Assembly (NCBI GenBank): GCA_026214975.1
Contig: CM047813.1
Coordinates: 35,311,871 to 35,375,870, forward strand
Origin: Gentiana macrophylla
Taxonomy: Eukaryota; Streptophyta; Magnoliopsida; Gentianales; Gentianaceae
Reading direction: 5' to 3'
Length of the DNA stretch: 64,000 nucleotides
The notes under the pieces are model-generated. The model was not told the origin of the DNA. It saw only the letters and a program-made list of their open reading frames with translations, and did no database searches. This document shows, piece after piece, positions 36,315 to 47,415 of the stretch; positions within the stretch are counted from its first letter, which is position 1; the number at the start of each line of letters is the position of its first letter. The position numbers and the translations under genes were made by a program.

Positions 36315-38266
36315 CTAGTTTTCTTCTTCTTCGGGAAGCAGTTCTTCGATACTCACCTGTTGGACCATCATTTTCCCATTTATTGTCGCTATGTAACAGC
36401 TCCTGGCTGTTTCTACATCCCCTTTAATCTCTAAAGAGCCTTCTGCCATGGGAATTTTCATACTGCCGTGAGCCGGTGAGATTACCGCTCGGAGATCGAT
36501 AAGCGCTGGTCTTCCCATAATCACATTGTACGCTGATGGTGCCTTCACCAGTACATAATCCACCATTAGGGTCTTGCCCTTTTCTCCTTCTCCAAAAGTG
36601 GTAAGGAGTTTGATTACCCCCAGTGGGTGTACAGGGGGTCCTGCGAAACCGAACAGAGGAGCTGAAACAGTGGTCAGGTCGGCATCATTTAATTTCATCG
36701 CTCTGAACACATTGTAGTAAAGGATGTTCACGGCACTGCCTATGTCCATGCATATCCGCTTTGTCCGATTCTTACTGGTCACTGCTTCTATCACGAGCCC
36801 CTCATTATTAGTCACCAATGGTAGTGGATCCCTTGGACCATAAACTACCTCCCCTGACATTCTTTGTCTTTTATTAGAATAAGTGGGGGCAGTAGACCTG
36901 CTACTGCTCACGTCTTCAGTTCTGCTTGTGCTGTTCAGCCCTCCTGAAATGGTGTTGATCATGTTCATAGGGCGATTATCCATGTTACCATCAGGGTCTG
37001 GGGAATGGTCCCTTCTTCTCCGATATTCCTCTCGGTTATCTCTGCCGTTGTTATTCCGACGCTTAAATTCACGTCGTCCTCGTGGCTCTGCCTGATGAGA
37101 CCGGTCTACGACCTCATCAAGCTTTCCTTCCATCACTGCCACATCAATATCTCGGATCAAATCTTTGCACTGTTCTGAATCGTGTCCCACATCCTGGTGA
37201 TATTTGCAATATTTGTTGGGGTCTCTCCTTTCTCTGGGTCCCCTCATGGGAGGTGGAGTCTTGGCTATGCCCTTTCTATGCATAATTGCGAGGACCTGTT
37301 CAAAGGGATGAAGTCTCTGTCCTGCAGAGCTCCCTTCTTCCCTAGCCGATCAGAGATGGATGCAGTTACTCGATCCCAGACCGACTTCCTTTTCTTATCG
37401 GACTTATCTTCAAGCTTGTTTTTCTTGCCTTCACCTCGCTCTATCTCTCTTTTAAGTCAATTTGCTTCTTCTCCCTGGCAATGCTTGTATGCAACATCTA
37501 GACATTCCTTCATTGTGTGGGGGAGCTTGCTGTTGAGTTTTGCATGTAGCCGTCCCTCTTCCAGACCTGCCACGAAAGATGCGACCAGCAATCGTTCATC
37601 TGCATCTCGCACATGTGCAGATTCTTCATTAAAATGTTTGACAAAGTGCAATACTGACTCATCGTGCTTTTGTTACAAAGTTAGCAGGTGAGTCTGATTT
37701 CTCTGGAATGGGCGAGCCGCAATGAAGGCATGAACGAACTTCCGAGTTAGGGTCCTAAAGTCAGAGATCGATCTGGGAGGGATCTTATTGAACCACTCTA
37801 TGGCTCTTCCGGTTAGTAGTGTGGTAAAGGCTTTGCACTTCATCTCGTCTGAGGTGTTTTATAAATTCATATGTGAGATGTATTGATGCATGTGATCATA
37901 GGGGTCTCTGGATCCATCATATGCATCAATCTTAGGAATTTTAAATCCCACTGATCGGGGATAGTTATCGATGTGTACAGTAAATGGCGATGCACAAAGC
38001 AGTTCGTCTGATCGCCTTCCGAGCAGAGCGTCCAGTTCGGCCTTAGCCGTATCGTTAGGTGAACGTGTAGTCTCGTACTCCGTGTGGGCACTTGACTCTA
38101 CGATCTCCGGCTTTTTGGGAGCCTGTTGATGGAGATTTGTCTCTGGTACTTCAACGATAATTGCCCTTTTCTAGGCTTCTTCTTGGGTGGTTGAAGCTGC
38201 TCCACCCAGTTGAGTCGGATCCTTTGGATCTGCGGTTTTCTTACCCATGTTCTTTGGCGGTTCCAT
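36315..38266 (-). pseudogene. Tat gag and protease
   Basis: ATG at 38266. Gag core motifs DEMKCKAF, TGRAIEWF and RKFVHAFI lie near 37850-37700, then ESAHVRDADERLLVASFVAGL at about 37600. A long open piece 37283-36315 holds a zinc-knuckle-like CKYHQDVGHDSEQC and the aspartic protease part with MDIGSAVNILY (here D-I-G where D-S/T-G is usual) and YNVIMGRPAL. It ends at a stop 36315. Internal stops (near 38130, 37860, 37675 and 37458) break gag. The unusual Ile beside the catalytic Asp could also impair the protease. Confidence 0.87.
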
Positions 38267-38317
38267 GATTGTCTGCAAGGATTCTGGGGTGGCTTCGATC
38301 AATTATCAGTAGAAGGA

Positions 38318-38333
38318 CCCTCCTTCTAGCGCA
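38318..38333 (-). other. Primer-binding site of the first Tat element (tRNA-Asn type, one base lost)
   Basis: The + strand CCCTCCTTCTAGCGCA matches the 3' end of plant tRNA-Asn as I recall it, with one C missing before CA. The second element at 44551-44570 has the full CCCTCCTTCTAGCGCCA. Two bases from the LTR. Confidence 0.75.
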
Positions 38334-38335
38334 AT

Positions 38336-38990
38336 TGACAATGCTGGAAACCGTCTAAGAATTAATACGGGTCAATCTCCTATGTGATAAAGATCTTAAA
38401 CCCTAGAAATCCCAATTTGTTTAAAGTGGAACGTGTTTTGTTGTTTGTTTAGACTGAGCTCTCAAGTTATTTCTGAGAGTTGCCTACGTATCCAATCATT
38501 GAATCGGAATCAAGTCTTTCGTAGTTCCTTAGGGTTGTATATATAGGTGGCCTCTCACCCCTAAACCTTATTCTGCAAGTATTATAATTTATTATTATTC
38601 TCTAAGGATATACGTGTCTTAATCCCTATAATTTAGATATAATTATGGACATATTTACTGTCAAGATTGGAGTCTTTATGAATAAGGATTTTTTCCTTAT
38701 TTACTTTTAGTTATCCCCCACGTGGAATAACAACCAGGTAGCTCGGAGCGTCCCGCGCTCAGCCCCCCAAGGCCACTACGGTCGAACTGGGCAATTCCTC
38801 TTCGCCAGACCTAAGCCGACCTGCGGTGGCTGGAGGAGGAATTTATGCCGATCTCCCACCTGAGGTTGACGACCTGCCCTTAGGTCGGTTTCTGGGGCCC
38901 CTGGCCCTTAAAGCCTTAAACTTAAGGGCTACTCATTTATTACGTGCCCTACAAAATGACACGTGGCGTAGTTCGGATCGGATATCATCA
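38336..38990 (-). repeat. 5' LTR of the first Tat element
   Basis: 655 bp, TGACAATGCTGG...ATATCATCA. A TATA motif (CTATATATAC on the - strand) lies near 38536-38544. Slight divergence from the 3' LTR (for example AATACGGG against AATATGGG) shows an insertion of some age. Confidence 0.9.
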
Positions 38991-39000
38991 GGATTATTCT

Positions 39001-39125
39001 CACATGTGAGTCTATTTTGTACTAATATCGGGCCGGTTAGCATTATAATCAATGTTCCCACATGTGAGTCTATTTTGTCTTCACTAATATCGATCTGCGG
39101 CCAACGGTTAGCATTATAATCAATG
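39001..39125. repeat. Short tandem duplication beside the Tat LTR
   Basis: CACATGTGAGTCTATTTTGT...ACTAATATCG...CGGTTAGCATTATAATCAATGT occurs at 39001-39056 and, longer, at 39059-39125. It is adjacent to the LTR end. Non-coding. Confidence 0.8.
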
Positions 39126-39293
39126 TAAGTAATTCAATATATGCTCGCCTTCGTGGGCCAAATGAAGAATTAATTATTTAGAATCATCTGACATCAATAC
39201 ATCTAGTCTCATTTATTTCCGCCAATCGCAATAACGTAATTCATGTAATTCAATTCCACTAACTTGCAAGTTGCATCGCCACATAGATGATAG

Positions 39294-40466
39294 TGTTGGA
39301 GTTATCAGAATTTGTATTCGACCTAAGAAACTGTTGGACATATAAGCCAAACACATGAAATGGGAGTTTGAAACATGTATTGAAACAGTCAACTTTAACA
39401 TGAATTTCGGATACATTCCGGTGTAATTCACCGGAAACTTATTACATCTAAAAATACTACTCACGCAGTAGAAATATTTGGATTGGAATCATTCGATTAA
39501 AATATCGGGTGAATGAAAAAATAATGCCTAAAGTTGGTGTAAAACATGTGTGGGAGAGGAATTAAAGGTGTGATCAACTCAAATTCTCCCACATTAGAGA
39601 GACTTGAGCTCCATATTTAAGTGCCAGTGTGACACTTATGGATGTGCCTCAAAGGGCAAAGCACTTTTCTACAAGAGAGAGGACTTAGATAATTCCAAGC
39701 GCACGCACCGGCGCCGTCAGGCCCGGCTCGAGCTCGGCTCGGATCGGATGTTGCTATTAATTTTTTCGACAAAATTTATGTATGAAATTAACCCAAAATT
39801 TAATTTTTAACACGTGGAATGTGATTGAGTCATCCGACCAATAAGAATTCAAACGACGTGTCATCCGACCAATCGAAATTTTTGACTGGGTTGGCCATAC
39901 AAGTCAAACGTGCCTTTGACTTTTCTTGATGGAAAAGTCGGCCGACTTATGTCATCCGGCCAATAAAAATTGAGTATTAGCTCATCCTCTCCACTATATA
40001 AAGAACACTATGGATGAAGTTTATAACATCAAATTTTCTCTTGTCTTTTCCACCACAATGAGTCTATCATATAGATCTAGTTCTTGAGTCGAAGAGAAGT
40101 CGGAGCACTCTGTAAGTTCACCGGAGCTCGAATTTTCCAAGTGCCTCTAAATCCGAGACGTGAAGCCGAAGTATCTTGGGAGACAATTGCTACTACCGTG
40201 AGCACCGTACTGGAGCAATTTGTCTTAAGTAAAGAGTAACTACTCGCGTCGGTTTGATCTCTAGTCCTTTATTTTATGCATTGTACTTTTATTTTTCATC
40301 GTTTCGAGTCAGATTTGTACGGTAATATTTATTTTGTTAGATCTAGTTTATAATACGAATTTTTCTCTTCGCGTTATTTATTTTCTATTTTAATATCCCG
40401 TAATTACTTCCATTAATTACAGATATGTTCCGTAAATCACTCCACACACGATACACTTTCCCAACA
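39294..40466 (+). repeat. Putative LTR (copia-like), 1.17 kb
   Basis: It starts TGTTGGAG and ends TTCCCAACA, has a TATA box ACTATATAAAGA at about 39993-40004, and no ORF of note. Against the call: no target duplication (GATAG on the left, AACTT on the right), no primer site and no polypurine tract. It could be a lone or truncated LTR, or something else. Confidence 0.35.
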
Positions 40467-40560
40467 AACTTAAGACAAATTTACTCATGTGTTGTAGGAT
40501 TGTTTTGAACCTATTACTTTATAGATCTGGTCGAATTCTTGTCACTGTATTTAATTGTTG

Positions 40561-40716
40561 ATAAAGTTTGGTTACTCCTGGTACTCTCGCCGTGGTGCAG
40601 CCTCTCGACAAGCACCTGTTGGGTCAGTACCTACTACTTCTGCTTCTCCCACTGAAGTTCCTTCAATTGATGCTTCTCTGGGGTCTGAGCAGAATTCAAC
40701 CCCTGCTGCTTCCTAA
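40561..40716 (+). pseudogene. C-terminal remnant of the second Tat aORF
   Basis: It reads ...YSRRGAASRQAPVGSV and a Ser/Thr/Pro tail to a stop at 40714-40716. This matches in place and style the end of the aORF at 31942 (YGRRPAAQNAS...). The rest of the ORF is gone. Confidence 0.65.
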
Positions 40717-41712
40717 TCTTTAGGCTACTTATTTTTTGCTTTTTGAAAGTCTTGAAAAATTGTAAGCTGTTAACAACAACTTTTATATAAGCAAATTCTA
40801 CAAACCTTGTTATGTTCTTTTGCCTTAACTTTATTTTTAGCACTTTAAGTATTTTTTTACTTGTTGTGGAACATTCTTTCCCCCCCAGTATGCCATGCGT
40901 TAACTTCTAGTTTTGGATGGCATACTTAGATGTTTTGCTTGTTTGTGTCTAGCCTGCAGAACCTAACTTATTGAGTTTGTCCTTTGCAAACTTGTTGAGT
41001 CTGTCTTATAGAGCTCGGGGTTGAGTACGACCTATAGAGCTTAACACTTAGATGCGTTGTTGAGTTCGTCCTGCGAAGCTCATGTATATGTCATGCAAAC
41101 TTAATTTTTAGAGCTTGTCTTGAAGACTTAATTTTTTAGCTGAGTCCGACCTGCGGAACTCAGTTCGTCTATCCTGTAGACTTGGGAAGTTTGTCCTTTG
41201 CAAACTTGTTGAGTCTGACCTACAGAGCTCAGGGTTGAGTCCGACCTGCAGAGCTCATCACTTAAATGCGTGCTAAGTTCATCCTGCGAAACTCGATTAT
41301 GCGTCATGCGGACTTAATAGATTTTGCTGAGTCCGACCTGCGGAGCTCAGCTTTTGTCCCGAAGACTTAGTGACTTTAGCAGAGTCCATCATGTGGAGCT
41401 CGGATTGTCTGTCCTACAGACTTAGGAAGTTTGTCTTTTGAAAACATTATGTGTATGTTTGTACAACAAACTTAATCAGGGACATTCACCTTGAGTAAAA
41501 TGGAAAATCAAAACATAATTAAAATAACATAAACTGAGCTCCCACTGAGCATAATTTTATTGTAACATAATTGAAGTAAGAGAACTGTATCGAAATTGCA
41601 GAAATAAAATAAACGTTGAAACAAGTTGTAAGCATCCGGAACCTGTCCTATATCGCATGACCTAGATCTTTATCGAGATCCATCTCTTTTCCCGATCGCA
41701 GGTCGGAACTAC
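40717..41712. repeat. 3' region of the second Tat element with degenerate repeats
   Basis: Repeated phrases such as GAGTCCGACCTGCGGAGCTCAG, TTTGTCCTTTGCAAACTTG and GAGTTCGTCCTGCGAAGCTC fill 40960-41440. They are akin to the 72-bp units at 32630. No gene. Confidence 0.7.
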
Positions 41713-44510
41713 TCATTTCCCTTTGATGGTGGCTGCGTAGCAGCTCCTGGCTGCTTCCATGTCCATTTTAACTTCTACCGAACCTGCTGCAGTGGGAAAA
41801 TTCAAACTGATATGAGCTGGGGAGATCACAGCTCTTAGGTCAATACATTCCGGCCTTACCGTGATAACGTTATATGCGGATGGGGCCTTAATTACCACAT
41901 AGTTCACCATAAGGGTCCTACCCTTTGGTTCCTGGCCAAAGGTTGTTGCAAGCCTTATCATCCCCATGTGATGAACTGGGGGTCCTGTGAATCCGAACAA
42001 CGGTGCTGAAACAGGTATAAGCTCTGAGTCCTTCAGCTTCATGGACTGAAAGACATATTAGTAAAGGACGTTGACATCACTTCTTGTGTCGATGCAGATC
42101 CTCTTGACTAGATGCTTGTGAACCATGGCATGTATGACTAAGACTTTGTTATTTATGACCAAATGGAGTGGGTCTCTGGGACCATAAGTTACTTCACCAA
42201 CTGGCATCTGACTTCTGTTAGGGTGGAGGAATCTACAAATCTATTGTTCATCTTGCTCACCTCGCCGAACACATTGCTCGTGCCACCCACTATGGTATTG
42301 ATAGTATTTATGGGGCGGTTGTCAAGCTGCCGCTCATGATCTGGAGATCAGTCTCTTCCTTGTTGGGGATCGTCCATCCTGCCCCTGTCTTGGCCATAGT
42401 TCCGACGCTTGAAGTCTCTATGGCCTCGTGGCTCGACACTTTGAGATCAATCTACAACCTCGTCCAGCTTTCTTTCCATAATCGCGGCATCAATGTCCCT
42501 TTTTAGTTCCCTTCAACTCTCTGAGTCATGCCCAACGTCCTTGTGATAGGCACAGAATTTGCTTTGGTCTCTCCTCTCTGGAGATCCTCTCATTGGTGGT
42601 GGAATTCGGGCCAGGCCCTTTCTTTCCATTATAGCAATGACTTGCTCGCGTGATCTGTTTAGAGGGATAAATCTCTCTCCTACAAAGCTCATTTCTTACC
42701 TAGGCGATCTGTGATTGGGGCAGTCATGCGGTCCCATACCAGCTTCCTCTTTTTATCAACTTTTTCCTCGAGTTTGTCCTTTTTGGGCTCTTCTTTTTCA
42801 ATTTCTTTATTTAGCCGATAGCTTCCTCTCATTGACAATGATTATATGCAGACTCAACCCATTCCTCCATAGTCCTAGGGAGCTTTCTATTCAGCTTAGC
42901 ATACAACATTTCCTCTTGTAGTCCTGCTACGAAGGATTATCCGAATGTGTTCATCCGCGTCCCGAACATGGGCGGACTCTTCATTGAATCTCTTCAGATA
43001 TTGCAATATTGTTTCTTCTTTCTTCTAATTGAGAGTCAGGAGGCGGTTTGCGTTCCTCTGGAACAGCTTTGCTGTGATAAAAGCGTGCATGAACTTTCTC
43101 ACCAGGGTCCCGATGTCAGAGATTGATCTTGGCGGTATCTTCCTAAACCACTCATGAGCCCTGCCCGTAAGTAATGCTAGAAAGGCCTTACATTTCATCT
43201 CATCAGATGCACACTGTAAAGTCATGTGTGTCATATACTGGTGGAGATGATCTTGCGGATCTTTGGATCCGTCATATGGGTCCAACTTTGGCACCTTAAA
43301 CCATAGTTATCAAAACCGGACCGGACCGGAATTGGACCGGTAAAACTAGTGAACCGGTCCGGTTCAGTAATTGGACCGGTTAAGGAGCTCGACCGCTCAA
43401 TAACACTAAAACCGCCGGTTCAACCGCTAAACCATGACCCGGTTGGTTATTGGTCGAACCGATTTTCTATTTTTAGTTTTTTGGGATTTAACTTAAAAAA
43501 CAAAATAAATATTTTACATTTCTATAATCACAGCAAAACGAAAAATCATCAATTTCACTCATCAATTATTAGTCTTATCATTCTATTTAGCTTCCTCCAT
43601 TTAAAAAAAGAAATATCCGATAAAAATTCATTATTTCTCATCAAGAACTTTTCTCATTTTTGTTCTTATTTCATCTATTTCGTTGTCTTGATTGTGAAAA
43701 ATGATAATTCAGCCTCTCAATTTTTTTAATTATGAATTTGGTACTAGTAGGAAAATTAAGGACTAGTATGGTTATGATATTTTACAATTTTCAAAGTTTA
43801 CAAACTAGATCTCTTAGTTAGAATTTTTTTGTGGATTTTCACTAGTATTGTAATGTTTCCTAATAATTTACCAATTTCATTTGTATATTGTTTGTGATTT
43901 GGATATTGGAATATTTTAGAAATGATTTTGGATGTCATATTATAATTTTTCATATGTCTTAAATATATTATTATAGTTTTAATTTTATGCAATGACCCAT
44001 CGGTTGGACCGGTAACCCGATGACCCGGTGTCTTTTCGGTTGAATGTCGATCTGGTTCGATAACTATGCCTTAAACCCTGGTCGGGGATATTCTTCGATC
44101 TGCGTTGTGAATGGAGACACGAGCGAGGCTGGTGCGATCTCCTTCTAGTATGGCGTCAAGATCTGCTCTTCTGCCGCTTACAATGCATGAGGGTCACGCT
44201 GCATCTTGCTCACAGTTGAGTCCGAGGATATATCATGCTGCTTGGGGGGAGGAGGAGGGGGTGTGTGCTCATGGGACTCCTCTCCTAGATCCTCCCCTTG
44301 CGTGGCTGCATAAAGGATAGCCTGTCAAGTAATGGCGTCCATAGCCGCTAATTGCTCCACTAATGCTTGTTGCGTGGGATCTAACTCAACCTCGTTTTGT
44401 GGTTGAGGCTGATTGTTAGTGGGGGGATCTGCTTCCACCCTTCCGTTATTATTCTGAGCACCATCCCAACCATTCGATGCGGCCGTCTGTTTGCGTGTTT
44501 TGGGCGGCAT
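41713..44510 (-). pseudogene. Gag-protease of the second Tat element, split by a hAT-type insertion
   Basis: ATG at 44510 begins a gag with MPPKTRKQTAASNGWDG. After stops it continues to 44077, where it is interrupted by the 767-bp element at 43302-44068. It resumes at KVPKLDPYDGSKDPQDH and the core DEMKCKAFLALLTGRAHEWF. Several stops and frame changes follow (43025 to 42040). The protease-like tail at 42042-41713 shows SAPLFGFTGPPVHHMG and APSAYNVITVRPE, where the relative has IMGRPA. Not functional. Confidence 0.82.
43302..44068. mobile_element. Non-autonomous hAT-type element in gag, 8-bp target duplication CCTTAAAC
   Basis: Ends CATAGTTATC and GATAACTATG form a perfect 10-bp terminal inverted repeat, continuing into CCGG-rich subterminal sequence. 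The same eight bases CCTTAAAC flank it (43294-43301 and 44069-44076). Removing it with one copy of the duplication rejoins the gag reading F-K-V-P-K. No transposase is encoded. Confidence 0.92.
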
Positions 44511-44550
44511 GGTGATGATGATGATAAATCTTGAACAAAATTGCCAGTAA

Positions 44551-44570
44551 GGGCCCTCCTTCTAGCGCCA
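44551..44570 (-). other. Primer-binding site of the second Tat element (tRNA-Asn type)
   Basis: CCCTCCTTCTAGCGCCA on the + strand equals the tRNA-Asn 3' end including CCA as I recall it. Two bases separate it from the LTR start at 44573. It is not a tRNA gene. Confidence 0.8.
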
Positions 44571-44572
44571 AT

Positions 44573-45210
44573 TGACGATGCTAGAAATCGTCTGATGATG
44601 AATCCGGGCCGTAATAACCTAGTGACAATTTGAACAAGATGGAAATCTAGAAAGAAAAAAATATGAACACGGGGGAATTTTGTGATGATTTAGACAGAGC
44701 CTGAGATTGTGTAATCCCAAGTTGCCTACGTATCCTGGTATTGTTCTAGAATCAAGTCTCTTCGTAGTTCTTGGGATCGTTTATATATAGGGGCCTTTGC
44801 CCTAGGCATGCTTGGTCTTGTCCGTGGTGGATTCTTCTTTTGTATCCCGCAAGGGTTGGACTTCACCATGTCAATCTCCTTGATTTTAGGAGATAATTAC
44901 AGTATTTGAATAATAGGATCAGAGCATTTATGGCTATGGATTCTTTCTATAATTATCTCTTATTATAAGCACGTGGGCTAAACATCAGGGATAGCTCTGT
45001 CCGACCTACGTCAAGCCCCCGAGGCCACTATGGTCCAAACTGCACTGACCTAGCTCCGTTGCACCCTGACCGATCTGCGGTGGATTGAGAAGCGGGCCAG
45101 GCCGATCACCTACCTGGGGTTTGATCCGCCTTGGCCAGCTTAACATGGGGCTTCGCCGCTTTGTGTTAGGGTTTCATTTAATGTTTGGTTAATGTGGGGA
45201 TGACAGTGGC
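44573..45210 (-). repeat. 5' LTR of the second Tat element
   Basis: Begins TGACGATGCTAG and shares with the first element's LTR the blocks GTTGCCTACGTATCC, CAAGTCT..TTCGTAGTTC and CCCCCGAGGCCA / GACCGATCTGCGGTGG. The right end near TGACA at 45210 is approximate. A TATATATAGG motif lies near 44777. Confidence 0.75.
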
Positions 45211-45422
45211 GGATTCAGGAATGTTGTTTTGAAAATTAATCAACAATACTACAAAATACTCAACAAGTATTCATTTCCCCCTCTACCATCCACTTGAGTT
45301 GCAATTTTCGGTGCCAATATACTTCTTTTCTTTTGGGATCAACGTAGCATTTAAATCACAATTGAGTTCAAGAACTCGCTACATGTACTTCACTCGTTTA
45401 GCGTATTGAACGAGTTATATTA

Positions 45423-45932
45423 CTCCCTCCGTTTCAAAATAACTAAGACAGTTGCCAAAAAGATTTGTTTCAAAATAACTAAGGCAATTACAATTCCAAT
45501 GCAATATTTATTCTCCCTCCGTCTCAATTTGTTTGGGACATTTTGAAACTCATGAAATTTAAGGAAACATCATTTATTACCTTATCTAGTCATTTAAAAC
45601 ATGACTAATTTACAATTATATCTCTTTTATATGTCCTTACATTTTTCAATAATGTTAATATGTAGGCATTTTAGGCATTTAATAAGCAACTTTAAATCTA
45701 AACATTAGTAATGAGACTTATTTTGGACATCCATAAAAGAAATATGTCACGGATTGAGTATTTTTTCATACGTCTATCCTTATTTATTAAGGAGTGAGAG
45801 AATAAATACAATAATTCATTAATTATATGTTAAGGATTTTTTAGTCATTTTGGCATTGAAATTAAAACATTAACTCACCTCCTTAATATCGTAATATATG
45901 TACTAACCGTGATTATTTTGAAGCGGAGAGAG
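45423..45932. mobile_element. Stowaway-like (Tc1/mariner) element with TA duplication, carrying a nested one
   Basis: Outer ends CTCCCTCCGTTTCAAAATAA and TTATTTTGAAGCGGAGAGAG are inverted copies and are flanked by TA on both sides (45421-45422 and 45933-45934). No transposase. Confidence 0.82.
45513..45758. mobile_element. Second CTCCCTCCGT element nested in the first
   Basis: Ends CTCCCTCCGTCTCAATTTG and a degenerate ACGGATTGAG mirror each other inside the outer element. The dinucleotides at the edges (TT and TA) do not match, so the exact limits are uncertain. Confidence 0.6.
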
Positions 45933-46599
45933 TATTATATATGCTATTTCATATATGTTATTTTCTTTTTAAAGAAAGTCAGCTAAGAAGGAAGACTCTT
46001 GCCGACATTGACTAGCAATAGGGGATAGAAAGGAGAAATCTTCTTCTGTACCATGAAGCGAGAAAAGAAATAGAGAAGTCTAGTCTCCATGGTTTTCTCA
46101 AATGCCCAAAAGTCCAAACGGGATGCTTTTCTTGCAAATAAAGATAAGGGTTCTATTGACACCTCCAATTTACTACGGACATCCCTATTACTTTCTAACC
46201 AAAAAAATTATTTTAGTGGACTTCGGTGATTTTTATAAAAGGAACGCGTCGATTCTGTTGGTATTCTTGTTGAACACATCACTAACGTTGGTGTCCAACA
46301 AAGAACACCAGTGTGATTGACGTTCCATATATAAAAAGTGTTAAAACTTAAAAACATCAGTCCACGACTTTCCACCAGTGTGACCGACGTTTTTTCATCC
46401 GAAAAAATAATCAAAAAAAAAAGTGCCGGAAGTAAAAACGGAGGTGATAGAACCACCTAAAGATATTACCAAACACGAATTTTTTGCCATCATTTCACCT
46501 GTTTAATAAAGTAAACCGTAGTCTTTTGCAGATCCCCTCTGTCAACCCAAGCCTGGATACAAACTGTTAAAAGTCCTAGTGTTCGAACCATGCCCTTTG
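45933..46599. other. Intergenic, nothing recognised
   Basis: AT-rich. Short ORFs on both strands (for example 45983-46168 and 46208-46456) show no family motif. Confidence 0.5.
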
Positions 46600-47015
46600 A
46601 AAAAAAGAAAGAATCATGATCCGTTTTCTTCTTTAAAGTAAATCTGCTGTATGGGCAATAATGGGGTTATGATCTGAGTAACTCCATGGCAGGTGTTCAA
46701 CCAAAAACAGCTATAGCCATTGGGTGTTACTCCAAGTATGGTCCAATCTTTGTTGAAATTTTGAATTTCCATATGTTGGTCCAACCCATGTAAACCGAGG
46801 TCCCTGATAAACAACCTAGAGAAGGGAACAATGTTGAATCATACTCCACATTGAACTTTCTAATCGGTCTCCCTCCGAGTTTGTCCCTTTGGAACACAAC
46901 ATGGTTAAAATCACGCACAAGACACCAAGGAAACCGGAAGATAGAACTCAAACGTTCCTAGTAACTCCACAATTCATTCCTCACACTAGCTACAGTGCAG
47001 CATAGATCAAAGAAA
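46600..47015 (-). pseudogene. LINE (L1-type) endonuclease fragment
   Basis: Read with frame changes on the - strand it shows NELWSY, FPWCLVRDFNHVVF (the L1 'GDFN' motif with R for G), then GPRFTW, QRLDHTWSN and YSDHNPI. These are the conserved blocks of the APE-type endonuclease of plant L1 elements in the right order. It has stops and at least two frameshifts. Reverse transcriptase is absent, and the 47007-47204 ORF upstream may be more of the same, less clearly. Confidence 0.75.
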
Positions 47016-47415
47016 ATGTCCAGGAAATCGACTTAAATCCGGATTAACCCTGGAGTATGATGCATGAATGTCCATAGGGGGAGGTGTGTGGTGCAGGGAG
47101 GGGATTTTTTTCAAAGTGGGGATGAGAATCAAACTCTGGTTCTCATCGAAAAAGTCACAATGATCTGTACCCACTAGGTTGGATCTGCCAATCCGATTCC
47201 CCACTAGAAACTAAGGCATTATGAACTTGTTTGGAAGAAGAAAAAAACACAAATCATTTTTTCAAAAAAATATCTACAACAGCAGCATATAACGGATACC
47301 TTGCGAATTTGCATAGCATGCCAATCCAATGAATGGTTTTTCTATAAGTTACTGTCATTTAAACCAAGAAACAGAAAACAATGTACAGTACAGTGCAGAA
47401 ACATAACAACAGATT
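47016..47415. other. Between the LINE fragment and the UBC stop codon
   Basis: Contains the probable 3' untranslated region of the UBC gene (left of 47416). No other feature seen. Confidence 0.5.

Larger units (their letters stand above)
28816..38990 (-). mobile_element. Tat-lineage Ty3/gypsy retrotransposon, nearly full length
   Basis: 10.2 kb with two 655-656-bp LTRs. On the - strand: primer site, gag with protease, reverse transcriptase, RNase H, integrase, a tandem-repeat-bearing 3' region and a polypurine tract. On the + strand near the 3' LTR lies an additional spliced ORF. The order (RT before integrase) and the antisense extra ORF are features described for Tat elements (Grande, Retand, RIRE2 types). 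No matching target duplication is seen, which may mean mutation or recombination with another copy. Confidence 0.88.
40561..45210 (-). mobile_element. Second Tat-lineage element, internally deleted and 3'-truncated
   Basis: Minus strand order from the right: LTR, primer site, gag start, gag core split by a hAT-type element, protease. The next recognisable part is the 3' repeat region and, on the + strand, the tail of the aORF. Reverse transcriptase, RNase H and integrase are missing. The 3' LTR is not found; the left edge at about 40560 abuts unrelated sequence. It is diverged from the first Tat element. Confidence 0.8.

Noticed and set aside
44551..44570. A tRNA-Asn gene fragment
   Set aside because: Same reasoning: CCA-containing 3' end, two bases from an LTR, recurring at 38318-38333.
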